Below are positions 34,151-43,483 of a stretch of DNA of 64,000 nucleotides, piece after piece. This DNA comes from Planosporangium mesophilum (GTDB lineage Bacteria; Actinomycetota; Actinomycetes; Mycobacteriales; Micromonosporaceae). Made by a program: the position numbers and the translations under genes. The notes under the pieces were generated by a model. That model searched no databases. It was not told the DNA's origin and saw nothing but the letters and a program-made list of their open reading frames with translations. Every line of letters begins with the position of its first letter. Position 1 is the stretch's first letter. The stretch is from positions 182,615 to 246,614 of the forward strand of contig NZ_BOON01000017.1 in the NCBI RefSeq assembly GCF_016863255.1, read 5' to 3'.

Positions 34151-35344
34151 TCAGCGGGTTGTGAGGAGTGCGACCGCCTCGGCGACGTCGTCGGTCACGT
34201 GGATCAGCCCGCTCAGGTCGCCTACCGGCGAGCCGGCCAGCAGGGGTTCGAGCAGTGCGCGGACCGGCAGCCGGTCGGTCCAGTACGCGGTGTCCAGGAA
34301 GACGTACGGCCCGCTGATCCCGTCGGTGGCGTAGAACGTCTTGGTGGCGGCCTGGAACACCTCCTGAACGGTGCCGGCCCAGCCCGGCGCGAACACGATC
34401 CCGCCCCGGGACAGCCGCAGGATGGTGTCCTCCCGGATGGCGTTGGAGAAGTACTTCGCGACCCGGGCGGCGAACAGGTTGGCCGGCTCGTGCCCGTACA
34501 GCCAGGTCGGGATCGACAGCCCGCCGCGCCGCGCGAAGCTGAGGCCGCCCTCCTCGACGGTCGCGAAGTCGTCGCGGACCTTGAGCGCGGCGGCCGTGTA
34601 CGGGTCGTGGTCGCGGAAGTCGGGTGCGCCGGCCAGGAGCTCGATCGCGGCGGCGAGGTCCGCAGCGGAGCGCTCGGCCAGGAAGGCGCCGAGGTTCGCC
34701 GCCTCCATCACGCCGGGGCCGCCGCCAGTCACGACGAGCCGCCCGGCCCTCGCCAGCTCCCGGCCCAGCGTCGCGGCCAGCCGGTAGGTGGCCGAGCCCC
34801 GAGGCACCGCGTGGCCGCCCATCACCCCGATCGCCGCGGACCGGCCGGCGGCCGCGATCCAGGAGTTCGTGACGACGGCGAGGGCATTGTCGATCCCGCT
34901 GTCGTGCAACCGCTGTACCAGCGCCTCGCGCGGTGCCGGCTGGGCGCCGCCGGCCGCGCGGAAGTGCTGGTACACCACCGTGTCGTACATGCCGTCGAAC
35001 CCGTCCCGCGCGAAGCCGGCGGCGAGGTCGTCCGGGGTGTACAGCCGGCTGGGATGGGTGGGGTACGGGACCTCGTCGAACGACGGCACCACCAGCGCGC
35101 CGCGGCGGACCAGGCCCGCGGTCATCTCCGGCGAGGCGAACCGGCAGCCGACGAAGAGGGCATCGTGAACGTCCACGGCGGACAGTGCGGCGACCGCGTC
35201 CCCGTCGTCCAGGCGCAACCCCTGGACGATCAAACCGCTGAGGGTACCGGCGGAGAGGTGGCGGTCCAGCTCAGCTCGCGATTCGACCTCGTTCGGGGTG
35301 TCGTCGTGGAGAGCGATGACGTCGGTGGGTGGAGGTGTCGGCAC
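34151..35344 (-). CDS. LOG family (lysine-decarboxylase-like Rossmann) protein
   Basis: 397 aa from GTG. The central domain has VTGGGPGVMEAANLGAF and the later PGWAGTVQEVFQAATKTFY, a variant of the PGGxGTxxE signature of LOG phosphoribohydrolases (cytokinin riboside 5'-monophosphate hydrolases). Trp replaces the second Gly. The N-terminal ~140 residues are an extra alpha/beta part lacking in short LOG enzymes. Likely nucleotide-5'-monophosphate hydrolase; substrate not known. A terminator-like hairpin separates it from the small gene upstream. Confidence 0.82.
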   Translation of the reverse strand: MPTPPPTDVIALHDDTPNEVESRAELDRHLSAGTLSGLIVQGLRLDDGDAVAALSAVDVHDALFVGCRFASPEMTAGLVRRGALVVPSFDEVPYPTHPSRLYTPDDLAAGFARDGFDGMYDTVVYQHFRAAGGAQPAPREALVQRLHDSGIDNALAVVTNSWIAAAGRSAAIGVMGGHAVPRGSATYRLAATLGRELARAGRLVVTGGGPGVMEAANLGAFLAERSAADLAAAIELLAGAPDFRDHDPYTAAALKVRDDFATVEEGGLSFARRGGLSIPTWLYGHEPANLFAARVAKYFSNAIREDTILRLSRGGIVFAPGWAGTVQEVFQAATKTFYATDGISGPYVFLDTAYWTDRLPVRALLEPLLAGSPVGDLSGLIHVTDDVAEAVALLTTR

Positions 35345-35378
35345 CCCGGTAATCCTGCCGCAACCGGCCCCGAACAGG

Positions 35379-35411
35379 GCGATGGCCCGAGTACGAGTCT
35401 CGGGCCATCGC
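35379..35411 (-). terminator. hairpin behind the 34-codon minus-strand gene
   Basis: Perfect 13-bp stem (GCGATGGCCCGAG and complement) around a 7-nt loop, 30 nt after the stop of the small minus-strand frame and 35 nt before the LOG gene start. Confidence 0.65.
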
Positions 35412-35440
35412 GGTGCCGGTTCCTGGGGAGGCTCCGGACC

Positions 35441-35545
35441 TCAATCCTCATCCGCCTTGCGCAAACGCGCACCGGCCGCACGCGTGACGAAGACCTCAAC
35501 CGTTTGGCCATCTGCGGGGCCGGTGCGGGGGTTGAATTGCGACAT
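35441..35545 (-). CDS. candidate 34-aa basic small protein
   Basis: ATG at 35545, TGA at 35441. Sequence begins MSQFNPRTGPADGQTVEVF and ends RLRKADED. A GGGAG lies about 10 nt upstream, inside the opposing gene. The frame is followed by a perfect 13-bp hairpin, as expected for an independently transcribed gene. Its start codon overlaps that of the DUF3151 gene on the other strand (shared CATG). I recognise no family; whether it is translated is uncertain. Confidence 0.4.
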   Translation of the reverse strand: MSQFNPRTGPADGQTVEVFVTRAAGARLRKADED

Positions 35546-35999
35546 GAAGAACCTGCTCCCACAGCCGCCGCCCACGTTGTTGCCCGCCGATACCGAGGCT
35601 GACGCGGCCATGGCCGAAGCCGGTGTGGGTGACGAGGAGACCGCCCCGGCCGGCCCGGTCGGCGTTCCGGACGACCTGAAGTCCGTGGCGGCGAGGTTTC
35701 CGACCTACAGCACCGCCTGGGCGCGGCTCGGCGAGCACGCGCTCGCCGCGGGCGACCCGGTGACGGCGTACGCGTACGCCCGGACCGGGTACCACCGGGG
35801 TCTCGACCAGTTGCGCCGCAGCGGGTGGCGCGGGCACGGGCCGGTGCCGTGGTCGCACGTACCCAACCGTGGCTTCCTGCGCAGTGTGAACGTCCTGACG
35901 CTGGCGGCCGACGCGATCGGTGAGTCCGAGGAGGCGGCGCGCTGCGCCCAGCTGCTCCGGGACTGCGACCCCGCCGCCGGCGACGCCCTCTCCGGCTGA
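35544..35999 (+). CDS. DUF3151 family protein
   Basis: 151 aa. Actinobacterial family of unknown function typified by M. tuberculosis Rv0360c. Conserved core: SVAARFPTYSTAWARLGEHALA...VTAYAYARTGYHRGLDQLRRSGWRGHGPVPWSHVPNRGFLRSV, reading like a TPR-type helical repeat. The start MKNLLPQPPPTLLP matches family N-termini; in-frame GTG 35523 and TTG 35532 exist upstream. As in mycobacteria it sits close to fba and purA. A long hairpin follows. Confidence 0.88.
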   Translation: MKNLLPQPPPTLLPADTEADAAMAEAGVGDEETAPAGPVGVPDDLKSVAARFPTYSTAWARLGEHALAAGDPVTAYAYARTGYHRGLDQLRRSGWRGHGPVPWSHVPNRGFLRSVNVLTLAADAIGESEEAARCAQLLRDCDPAAGDALSG

Positions 36000-36028
36000 T
36001 CGTCGCCTCTATCGCCTTGATCGTCAGG

Positions 36029-36090
36029 ACTTCCGCATCGGAGGTGTGGTCTCGGAGTGCTCGGGAGACCACAACCTCCGATGAGGAAGT
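36029..36090. terminator. long imperfect hairpin between convergent DUF3151 and EspI-like genes
   Basis: Arms 36029-36053 and 36065-36090 pair over about 25 positions with one mismatch and one bulge; loop of 11 nt. It lies between two converging stops. Confidence 0.75.
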
Positions 36091-36098
36091 GAGTTGAT

Positions 36099-37958
36099 CT
36101 AGAGGCCCTCGGCGACCGCGGCCGCGATCTTCAGCCAGGCGTCCTTCGTCTGGGACGAGAGCCCGCTGTAGCGGAGCGGCTCACCCGAGTCGATCAATCG
36201 CTCGTACGGTGCCAGCAGGACGGTACGGGTACGCGCCTGGAAGTGCTGCTCGATCGCCGGGATGTCCAGCTCGCGGCGGCTCGGCGGCATCGACACCACG
36301 GTGACGGCGTTACGGACCAGTCGGTGCAGCCCCTGCTGCTCCAGGTAGTCCAGCATCCGGGCGGCGGTCTCGGCGGAGTCGTTACGGGCTGACATCGTCA
36401 CCACCAGCTGATCGGTCGCGTCGATCGCCGCCTGCCAGTTCTCCGCGCGTACGTTGTTGCCGGTGTCCACAAAGATCAGTTTGTAGAACCGGCTCACGAC
36501 CTCGCGGATGTCGCCGAACGCCGCCGCGGTGAGCATCTCGCCCGCGGTGGCCGACTCGTCCGAGGCGAGCACGTCGAACATGCCCTCGCCCTGGGCCCGT
36601 ACGAACTTCGACAGGTCACCGACCCGGCCGTGCGCGCCCCGGAAGCTGTCCATCTCGCGGAGCAGGTCCCGCACCGTACGGGCGTGGAAGTCCTGCTGGG
36701 CGCGCATCCCGAGGGTGCCCTGGGTCTCGTTGTTGTCCCAGGCCAGCACGTATCCGCCGCGTCGCTGCCCGAAGGTCATGGCCAGCAGCAGCACCGCCAT
36801 GGTCTTGCCGGCACCGCCCTTGGGGTTGACCACGGTGACCTGGCGCAGACCGCCGAAGTTGCGCCGCACCATCTCGATGTCGTGGCGGATCTTCTGCTCG
36901 CGTGCCCCGGGGCCCAGGTTGAGCAGGCCGAACGTGGACTTGCGGAGCACGGCCCGCATACCGATGGTCGCCACCGGCTCGACCGGGCGCGCGGCGCGGC
37001 GGCGGGCGAAGTCCTCCGCCGTCACGGCACCCTCGGGCGCCCAGTCGGCAGGCGCAGGAGCGTGTGGGACCGGCCGCTCGGCCGGCGGTACGTACGTCGG
37101 GGCCTGGTAGACACCGGGCGCGGGCGAGTAGGGCGGCTGCGGTGCGACACCGGGTGCCGGCGCGGTCGGTGCCGGACCGGCCTGGTACCCGGCCGCCGGT
37201 GGCGCCACGGGCTGGGCCGGTGGCGGAGGGGTGTGCGTCGGTTGTGGCGCCACGGGCTGGGCCGGTGGCGGAGGGGTGTGCGTCGGTTGCGGCGCCGCCT
37301 GGGCCGGTGGCGGCGTGGCCGGCTGTGGCGCCATGGCCGGCGCCGGGGGGCCGGCCTGGGCCGGCCGCGACGGCGGGTCCATCGACGCCGGCGGTCCCGA
37401 GGACGGTCCGGTGGGCGTCCCCGCTGCTGCCGGCGCCTCCACGGGTGCCGCGGGTGCCTGCGGCGGCTGTGCGGGCGGCGGGTCGGCGGGGCGGTAGATG
37501 CCGGGTGGGGACGCAGTCGGCGGCCGGACGCTGGCGGACTCCGAAGCCGCGGCGGTCGGGGCCGGAGCGGCCTGGGCCGACGTCGGAGCGCCCGGCGGGG
37601 CGACCGGCGGGGCGACCGGGGAGGTCGGAGCCGCTGACGCCGGTGCCGTCGGAGCGGGAGCGGCTGCGGTGGCTCGCGCGGCCCCCGGTGCCGCTGCTAC
37701 GCCTGACGCCGGCGGTACGCCCACCCGGCCGTTGCCGCCCGCACCCGGCTCGGTACGCGGAGTGGCCGGCGGCTGGGTCCAGGGTGAGCCCAGGTGCTCC
37801 TCGCGCGGGCGGGTCGGTGCGAACGCCGGCGTGGTCGGATCGATGGTGACCGGCTGGCCGTGCACGGGCGGTGGGGCCAGGTGATCGCGGGGCGGCCCGC
37901 CACGGTCCTCGCGGGACGACGCGACGTTCTCATCCGGCGGCCAGAACGGCTCTTCCAT
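36099..37958 (-). CDS. EspI/SCO5717-like Pro-rich MinD/ParA-type ATPase
   Basis: 619 aa. Residues 1-~330 are Pro/Ala-rich and disordered, including a duplicated 15-residue unit (QPTHTPPPPAQPVAP). The C-terminal domain is a deviant-Walker ATPase: VTVVNPKGGAGKTMAVLLLAM (P-loop), LAWDNNETQG, KLIFVDTGNN (Walker B). This architecture is that of EspI of the mycobacterial ESX-1 locus and of SCO5717-like proteins in other actinomycetes. ESX-1 EspI restrains secretion at low ATP; the role here is unknown because no type VII genes are in view. Start ATG 37958 follows GGAGGGGGG. Confidence 0.8.
   Translation of the reverse strand: MEEPFWPPDENVASSREDRGGPPRDHLAPPPVHGQPVTIDPTTPAFAPTRPREEHLGSPWTQPPATPRTEPGAGGNGRVGVPPASGVAAAPGAARATAAAPAPTAPASAAPTSPVAPPVAPPGAPTSAQAAPAPTAAASESASVRPPTASPPGIYRPADPPPAQPPQAPAAPVEAPAAAGTPTGPSSGPPASMDPPSRPAQAGPPAPAMAPQPATPPPAQAAPQPTHTPPPPAQPVAPQPTHTPPPPAQPVAPPAAGYQAGPAPTAPAPGVAPQPPYSPAPGVYQAPTYVPPAERPVPHAPAPADWAPEGAVTAEDFARRRAARPVEPVATIGMRAVLRKSTFGLLNLGPGAREQKIRHDIEMVRRNFGGLRQVTVVNPKGGAGKTMAVLLLAMTFGQRRGGYVLAWDNNETQGTLGMRAQQDFHARTVRDLLREMDSFRGAHGRVGDLSKFVRAQGEGMFDVLASDESATAGEMLTAAAFGDIREVVSRFYKLIFVDTGNNVRAENWQAAIDATDQLVVTMSARNDSAETAARMLDYLEQQGLHRLVRNAVTVVSMPPSRRELDIPAIEQHFQARTRTVLLAPYERLIDSGEPLRYSGLSSQTKDAWLKIAAAVAEGL
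37201..37290. repeat. 45-bp tandem repeat (two copies)
   Basis: 37201-37245 and 37246-37290 are identical except for the last base. They encode a duplicated 15-residue Pro/Thr/Gln unit in the EspI-like protein. Confidence 0.92.
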
Positions 37959-38048
37959 GGCGTACCCCCCTCCGGGCGATGCACAGCAGAGTTTCGCATG
38001 GTTTTGAATATGTCACCGTAGTGGCCTCGGCCGGGCCGGCCGGAACCG

Positions 38049-38906
38049 TTACGCCGCGAAGACGGCCCACGCTCCTCGCTCCATCCACCAGGTCCTCTTG
38101 CGTCCCAGTGTGCCCGCCACCCCGTCATCGACAAATGGAACATCCGCTCGCGGGTGAACGGCGACGGCACGGCCGCGGGCCCGGCGTACCTCCACCCGTA
38201 CCTCCCGCCGGCCGTACCACCGGCGCGTGGTGACCGGCAGCGCGACCGCCACGTCGAGTACGCCGTCGGCGGCGTCGGCCTTGACGATCAGCGGCAGGTC
38301 GTCGACTGTCGCGTATCCGTCGGCGTTGGCGACGGCCGTCGCGAGCAGGGGCTCGGTGCCGTCACTGAGCACGGTGTCGTCGACGTTGACCTGAGCGGCG
38401 TACGGCACCGCCCGCCCGGTGTCGTCGGAGCCGCCGAGCAGCGTGCCGTGCAGGGTCACCGACCCGCCGTCGTTGCGCAGCAGGTCCAGCCGGCGGGCGC
38501 GCCCCGCCAGGACGGCCGCGGCGACCTCCGCCGGCTCGCGGGGCAGCCCGAGCCGGGCGACCAGCTCCACGTCCCCCATCGGGAGGATGCCCAGTGGGGG
38601 CAGGTCGGGCAGGGTGCGGTCGGCCGGGAGATCATCGGGGCGCTTGCTGGGCGCCGGCGCGTACCGGCGGACCAGCCGCCGTACCACCGCGCGGACCTCG
38701 CCGTCGGTGGCCGCCGCGACGATCACCCGGGCGTCGGCGTTGTCCAGCACGGCGTCGATGTCCGCGTCGGAGTAGGCCGTGATCGTCTCGACCCGGGCAC
38801 CTCCGGCGACCAGCGCGTCGCGGCAGGCCAGAACGGGTACCCGTGGACTGCTCGAGCACCCGCCGGCGGGCCCGTCCTCGAGCGTCAGCAGCACCACGTC
38901 GTACAC
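38049..38906 (-). CDS. diacylglycerol-kinase-like protein with degenerate active site
   Basis: 285 aa. The fold-level pattern of the DAGK/YegS catalytic domain is visible: ARVIVAAATDGEVRAVVRRLVRRY stands where the family has GGDGT, and LGILPMGDVELVARLGLPREPAEVAAAVLAGRARRLDLLRND where it has the PLGTGNDFAR motif. Neither GGDGT nor GTxND is intact, so kinase activity is doubtful. A beta-rich C-terminal half follows. It is divergent from purA and lies upstream of the EspI-like gene on the same strand (90-bp gap). Could be a lipid-binding or regulatory relative. Confidence 0.6.
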   Translation of the reverse strand: MYDVVLLTLEDGPAGGCSSSPRVPVLACRDALVAGGARVETITAYSDADIDAVLDNADARVIVAAATDGEVRAVVRRLVRRYAPAPSKRPDDLPADRTLPDLPPLGILPMGDVELVARLGLPREPAEVAAAVLAGRARRLDLLRNDGGSVTLHGTLLGGSDDTGRAVPYAAQVNVDDTVLSDGTEPLLATAVANADGYATVDDLPLIVKADAADGVLDVAVALPVTTRRWYGRREVRVEVRRARGRAVAVHPRADVPFVDDGVAGTLGRKRTWWMERGAWAVFAA

Positions 38907-38925
38907 CGTTTCGCCTCCTTGTTAG

Positions 38926-40275
<1,350 letters not shown>

Positions 40276-40297
40276 GCACCGACCGTACGATCGCGTT

Positions 40298-41545
40298 GTG
40301 CGTGTCCTTCTGATCGGTTCCGGCGGGCGTGAGCACGCCCTCGCCACCGCTCTCGCCGTCGACCCGTCCGTCACCTCGCTGGTCTGTGCCCCGGGCAACC
40401 CCGGGATGGAGTCGCTGGCCGAGCTGGTACCGGTCGACGCCGGCGATCCCGACGCCGTCGCGGGCCTGGCCGTACAGGTACGGGCCGACCTGGTCGTGAT
40501 CGGCCCCGAGCAGCCGCTGGTGGCCGGCGCAGCTGACGCCATCAGGGCGAAGGGCATCGCCTGCTTCGGGCCGTCGGCCGAGGCGGCGCGGCTGGAGGGG
40601 TCGAAGGCGTTCGCCAAGGAGATCATGGACGTGGCCGGCGTGCCGACGGCCCGGTCCCGGGTCTGCGAGAGCCCGGCCGAGGTGGCCGCCGCGCTCGACG
40701 AGTTCGGGGCGCCGCACGTGGTCAAGGACGACGGGCTCGCCGCGGGTAAGGGCGTCGTGGTCACGTCCGACCGGGGGGCGGCGCTCGAGCATGCCGCCGG
40801 GTGCGGCCGGGTCGTGGTCGAGGAGTACCTCGCCGGACCCGAGGTATCGCTGTTCGCGGTCACCGACGGCGAGGCTGCGCTGCCGCTGGTACCGGCTCAG
40901 GACTTCAAGCGCGTCGGTGAGGGCGACACCGGCCCCAACACCGGCGGCATGGGCGCCTATGCGCCGCTGCCGTGGGCGCCCGCCGGCCTCGTCGACGAGG
41001 TCATGGCCTCCGTGGTGCACCCGACCCTGGCGGCGATGCGCGAGCGCGGCACGCCGTTCGCCGGGCTGCTGTACGTCGGGCTGGCGATCACCGCCGACGG
41101 GCCGAAGGTGATCGAGTTCAACTGCCGGTTCGGTGACCCGGAGACCCAGGTCGTACTGGCTCTGCTGGAGACGCCCCTGGCCGGCCTGCTGTACGCGGCC
41201 GCGACCGGTGCGCTGGGCGGACACCCGCCGCTGCGGTGGCGCGACGGCTCGGCGGTGACCGTGGTGGTGGCGGCCGAGAACTACCCCGGTACGCCCCGCA
41301 AGGGAGACGTGATCACCGGCGCCGACGGCGTGCCCGGCGTCATCCACGCCGGTACGGCCCGCCGTGACGACGGCGCCCTCGTCTCCGCCGGCGGACGGGT
41401 ACTGTGCTGCACCGCCGCCGGTGGTGACCTCCAAGCCGCCCGGGACGCCGCCTATGCGCTGGTCGACGGGGTCGGGCTGGCCGGCTCGCATCATCGCCGG
41501 GACATCGCGCTGGCCGCGGAGCGCGGCGAGATCGCCGTGCCTTAG
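40298..41545 (+). CDS. purD: phosphoribosylamine-glycine ligase PurD
   Basis: 415 aa ATP-grasp enzyme making glycinamide ribonucleotide in purine synthesis. Motifs: VLLIGSGGREHALA, VKDDGLAAGKGVVV (ATP-grasp Lys), GPEVSLFAV, NTGGMGAYAPLPW, EFNCRFGDPETQVV (metal-binding). GTG start. Last gene of the purA-purD pair; a hairpin with GATCTTGGA arms follows. Confidence 0.97.
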   Translation: MRVLLIGSGGREHALATALAVDPSVTSLVCAPGNPGMESLAELVPVDAGDPDAVAGLAVQVRADLVVIGPEQPLVAGAADAIRAKGIACFGPSAEAARLEGSKAFAKEIMDVAGVPTARSRVCESPAEVAAALDEFGAPHVVKDDGLAAGKGVVVTSDRGAALEHAAGCGRVVVEEYLAGPEVSLFAVTDGEAALPLVPAQDFKRVGEGDTGPNTGGMGAYAPLPWAPAGLVDEVMASVVHPTLAAMRERGTPFAGLLYVGLAITADGPKVIEFNCRFGDPETQVVLALLETPLAGLLYAAATGALGGHPPLRWRDGSAVTVVVAAENYPGTPRKGDVITGADGVPGVIHAGTARRDDGALVSAGGRVLCCTAAGGDLQAARDAAYALVDGVGLAGSHHRRDIALAAERGEIAVP

Positions 41546-41547
41546 TA

Positions 41548-41595
41548 GATCTTGGAGAGTCCGACACCGGTACCGGTGCCGAACTCTCCAAGATC
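41548..41595. terminator. bidirectional hairpin between purD and the acyl-CoA synthetase gene
   Basis: Perfect 13-bp outer stem (GATCTTGGAGAGT and complement) with an inner palindrome CACCGGTACCGGTG. Lies between convergent stops. Outer arms match those after fba. Confidence 0.8.
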
Positions 41596-41601
41596 GGGAA
41601 G

Positions 41602-43392
41602 TCAGTCCTCGATGCGCGGCAGGTGCATCGTGACGTCGTTGGAGTCGGCCGCCGAGCGGGGGTCGGGCTGTCGCGGCGGCGGGCTCATCGGCGCCCGGTA
41701 CGACGATCGGGGACTCGTCGGCGGCTGGTGGGTCGGCGGCTGGTGAGTCGGCGCCTGGCGCATTGGTGCCGGGCCAGCCTGCGCGGGACCCGCCGGTGCC
41801 GGGCTCGTCGGCGCGCTGGGCGCCAGGTACCGACGCATGATCTTGCCGGTCGCGTTTCGGGGCAGCTCGGCGACGAAGTGGACGTCCCGCGGCACGCTGA
41901 ACCGGGCCGCCGTTCGGCGTACGTACTCGCGTACGCCCTCGGAGTCGAGCTGCTCGCCCTGGTAGAGCACGATCCAGGCGGCCAGGCGCTGGCCGTACAC
42001 CCGGTCCGGGACGCCGACCACGGCCACGTCGCGGACCTGGGGCAGCTCGGCGATGGCGTTCTCGACCGCGGAGGGGTACACGTTCTCCCCGCCGCAGATC
42101 ACCATGTCGTCCTCGCGACCGTCCACGTAGACCAGACCCTCGGGGGAGACGCGGCCGATGTCGCCGGTCGCGATCAGCCCGTTACGCCACTCCTTGTTGC
42201 CGCCGTCGGTGTAGCCCTCGAAGAGCATGTCGTTTCCGACGAAGATCCGGCCGACCTTCTGCGGCGGCAACGGGTTGCCGTTCGGGTCGAGGATCAGCAC
42301 CTTGGTGCCGACGGGCGATCGCCCGGCGCAGGTGGGGTCGGCGCGCAGCTCGTCGGGCGTGGCGATGCTCGCCCACGACGCCTCGGTCGACCCGTACAGG
42401 TTGTAGAGCACGTCACCGAAGACGTCCATGAACCGCAGGACCACCGGCGCGGGCATCGCCGAGCCGCTGGTCGCCACGACCCGCAGCGGGGTGTGGATCC
42501 GCCGGCCCTGCGAGGCGTCGAGCATCCGCTGCAGCATGACCGGCACCGCCAGCAGCGCGGTGCACTGGTGCTCGTGGATCGCGGCGAGCGTGTCCATCGG
42601 CTCGAACCGCCGGCGCAGCACGACGGTCGCTCGCAGCGCCAGGGCGATCTGCAGCCCCGCGTACCCCCAGGTGTGGAAGAGCGGGGCGGCGATGAAGATC
42701 CGTTCGCCGACCGACATCGGGATCCGGGAGATCACCGCGGCGAGCGGGCTGAAGCTCGGCGGGATCGGCCGGCGGGCGCCCTTCGGGGTACCCGTAGTGC
42801 CCGACGTGAGCACGATCGTTCGACCCGTCTGCTCCGGCGGAGGTCCGTCGTCGTCAGGGGAGCGCTCGATCAGTCCGGCCACGGTCGGGGTCTCGCGGCC
42901 GGCGTCGCCGTCGGCGCTGACCCGGGCGACGGACGGCGGAACGGCCGACACCATCTCGAAGAACTCGTCGTCGTGGATGAGCACGCTCACCTGCTGGTTG
43001 TGCAGGACGTTCTCGAGCTGGCCGGGGCCGAGTCCGGTGTTGACCAGGACCACGTCGGCGCCGATCATCCCCGCGGCCAGCATCGACTCGAACATCGACA
43101 CGGAGTTGCGGCACAGCAGGCCGAGGCGGTCGCCCTCGGCCAGGCCGTACCCGGCACGCAGGCCGTTGGCCAGCCGCCGGGCGTTCATCGCGAGTTCGCC
43201 GTACGTGACCGAGCGGGTCTCGTCGATGACCGCCACTCGCCGAGGATCGCGGGCGGCCGCCGAACGCATCTCGCCGGTGAGGGTGAACCCCCACCGGCGC
43301 AACGCATTGAGCTGGCGGGCGACCCTGTCGGGCCGCCCCGGGCTGAGTAGGCCACGTCTAGCCAACGTCCGGATCAGGAAGGCTGCTTGCAC
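41602..43392 (-). CDS. long-chain acyl-CoA synthetase (AMP-binding)
   Basis: 596 aa adenylate-forming enzyme. P-loop IVLTSGTTGTPKGARR, APLFHTWGY, YNLYGSTEAS (A5), ATGDIGR and VYVDGREDDMVICGGENVYPSAVE, catalytic Lys in RNATGKIMRRYL. Activates fatty or other carboxylic acids to CoA esters. After the catalytic Lys domain the protein carries an unusual ~70-residue Pro/Ala/Gln tail with THQPPTHQPP repeats. First in line of a lipid-metabolism group with acyl-CoA dehydrogenase and SCP2 genes, on the same strand 91 bp apart. Confidence 0.92.
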   Translation of the reverse strand: MQAAFLIRTLARRGLLSPGRPDRVARQLNALRRWGFTLTGEMRSAAARDPRRVAVIDETRSVTYGELAMNARRLANGLRAGYGLAEGDRLGLLCRNSVSMFESMLAAGMIGADVVLVNTGLGPGQLENVLHNQQVSVLIHDDEFFEMVSAVPPSVARVSADGDAGRETPTVAGLIERSPDDDGPPPEQTGRTIVLTSGTTGTPKGARRPIPPSFSPLAAVISRIPMSVGERIFIAAPLFHTWGYAGLQIALALRATVVLRRRFEPMDTLAAIHEHQCTALLAVPVMLQRMLDASQGRRIHTPLRVVATSGSAMPAPVVLRFMDVFGDVLYNLYGSTEASWASIATPDELRADPTCAGRSPVGTKVLILDPNGNPLPPQKVGRIFVGNDMLFEGYTDGGNKEWRNGLIATGDIGRVSPEGLVYVDGREDDMVICGGENVYPSAVENAIAELPQVRDVAVVGVPDRVYGQRLAAWIVLYQGEQLDSEGVREYVRRTAARFSVPRDVHFVAELPRNATGKIMRRYLAPSAPTSPAPAGPAQAGPAPMRQAPTHQPPTHQPPTSPRSSYRAPMSPPPRQPDPRSAADSNDVTMHLPRIED

Positions 43393-43483
43393 GTCATCTG
43401 CCTATCGCTCGTGGTGCCCCCACGGTAAACCCGTGCCCACCATTCATCGATGTTCGTGATGGAGCCCCCCGTGACCCGGGCAC

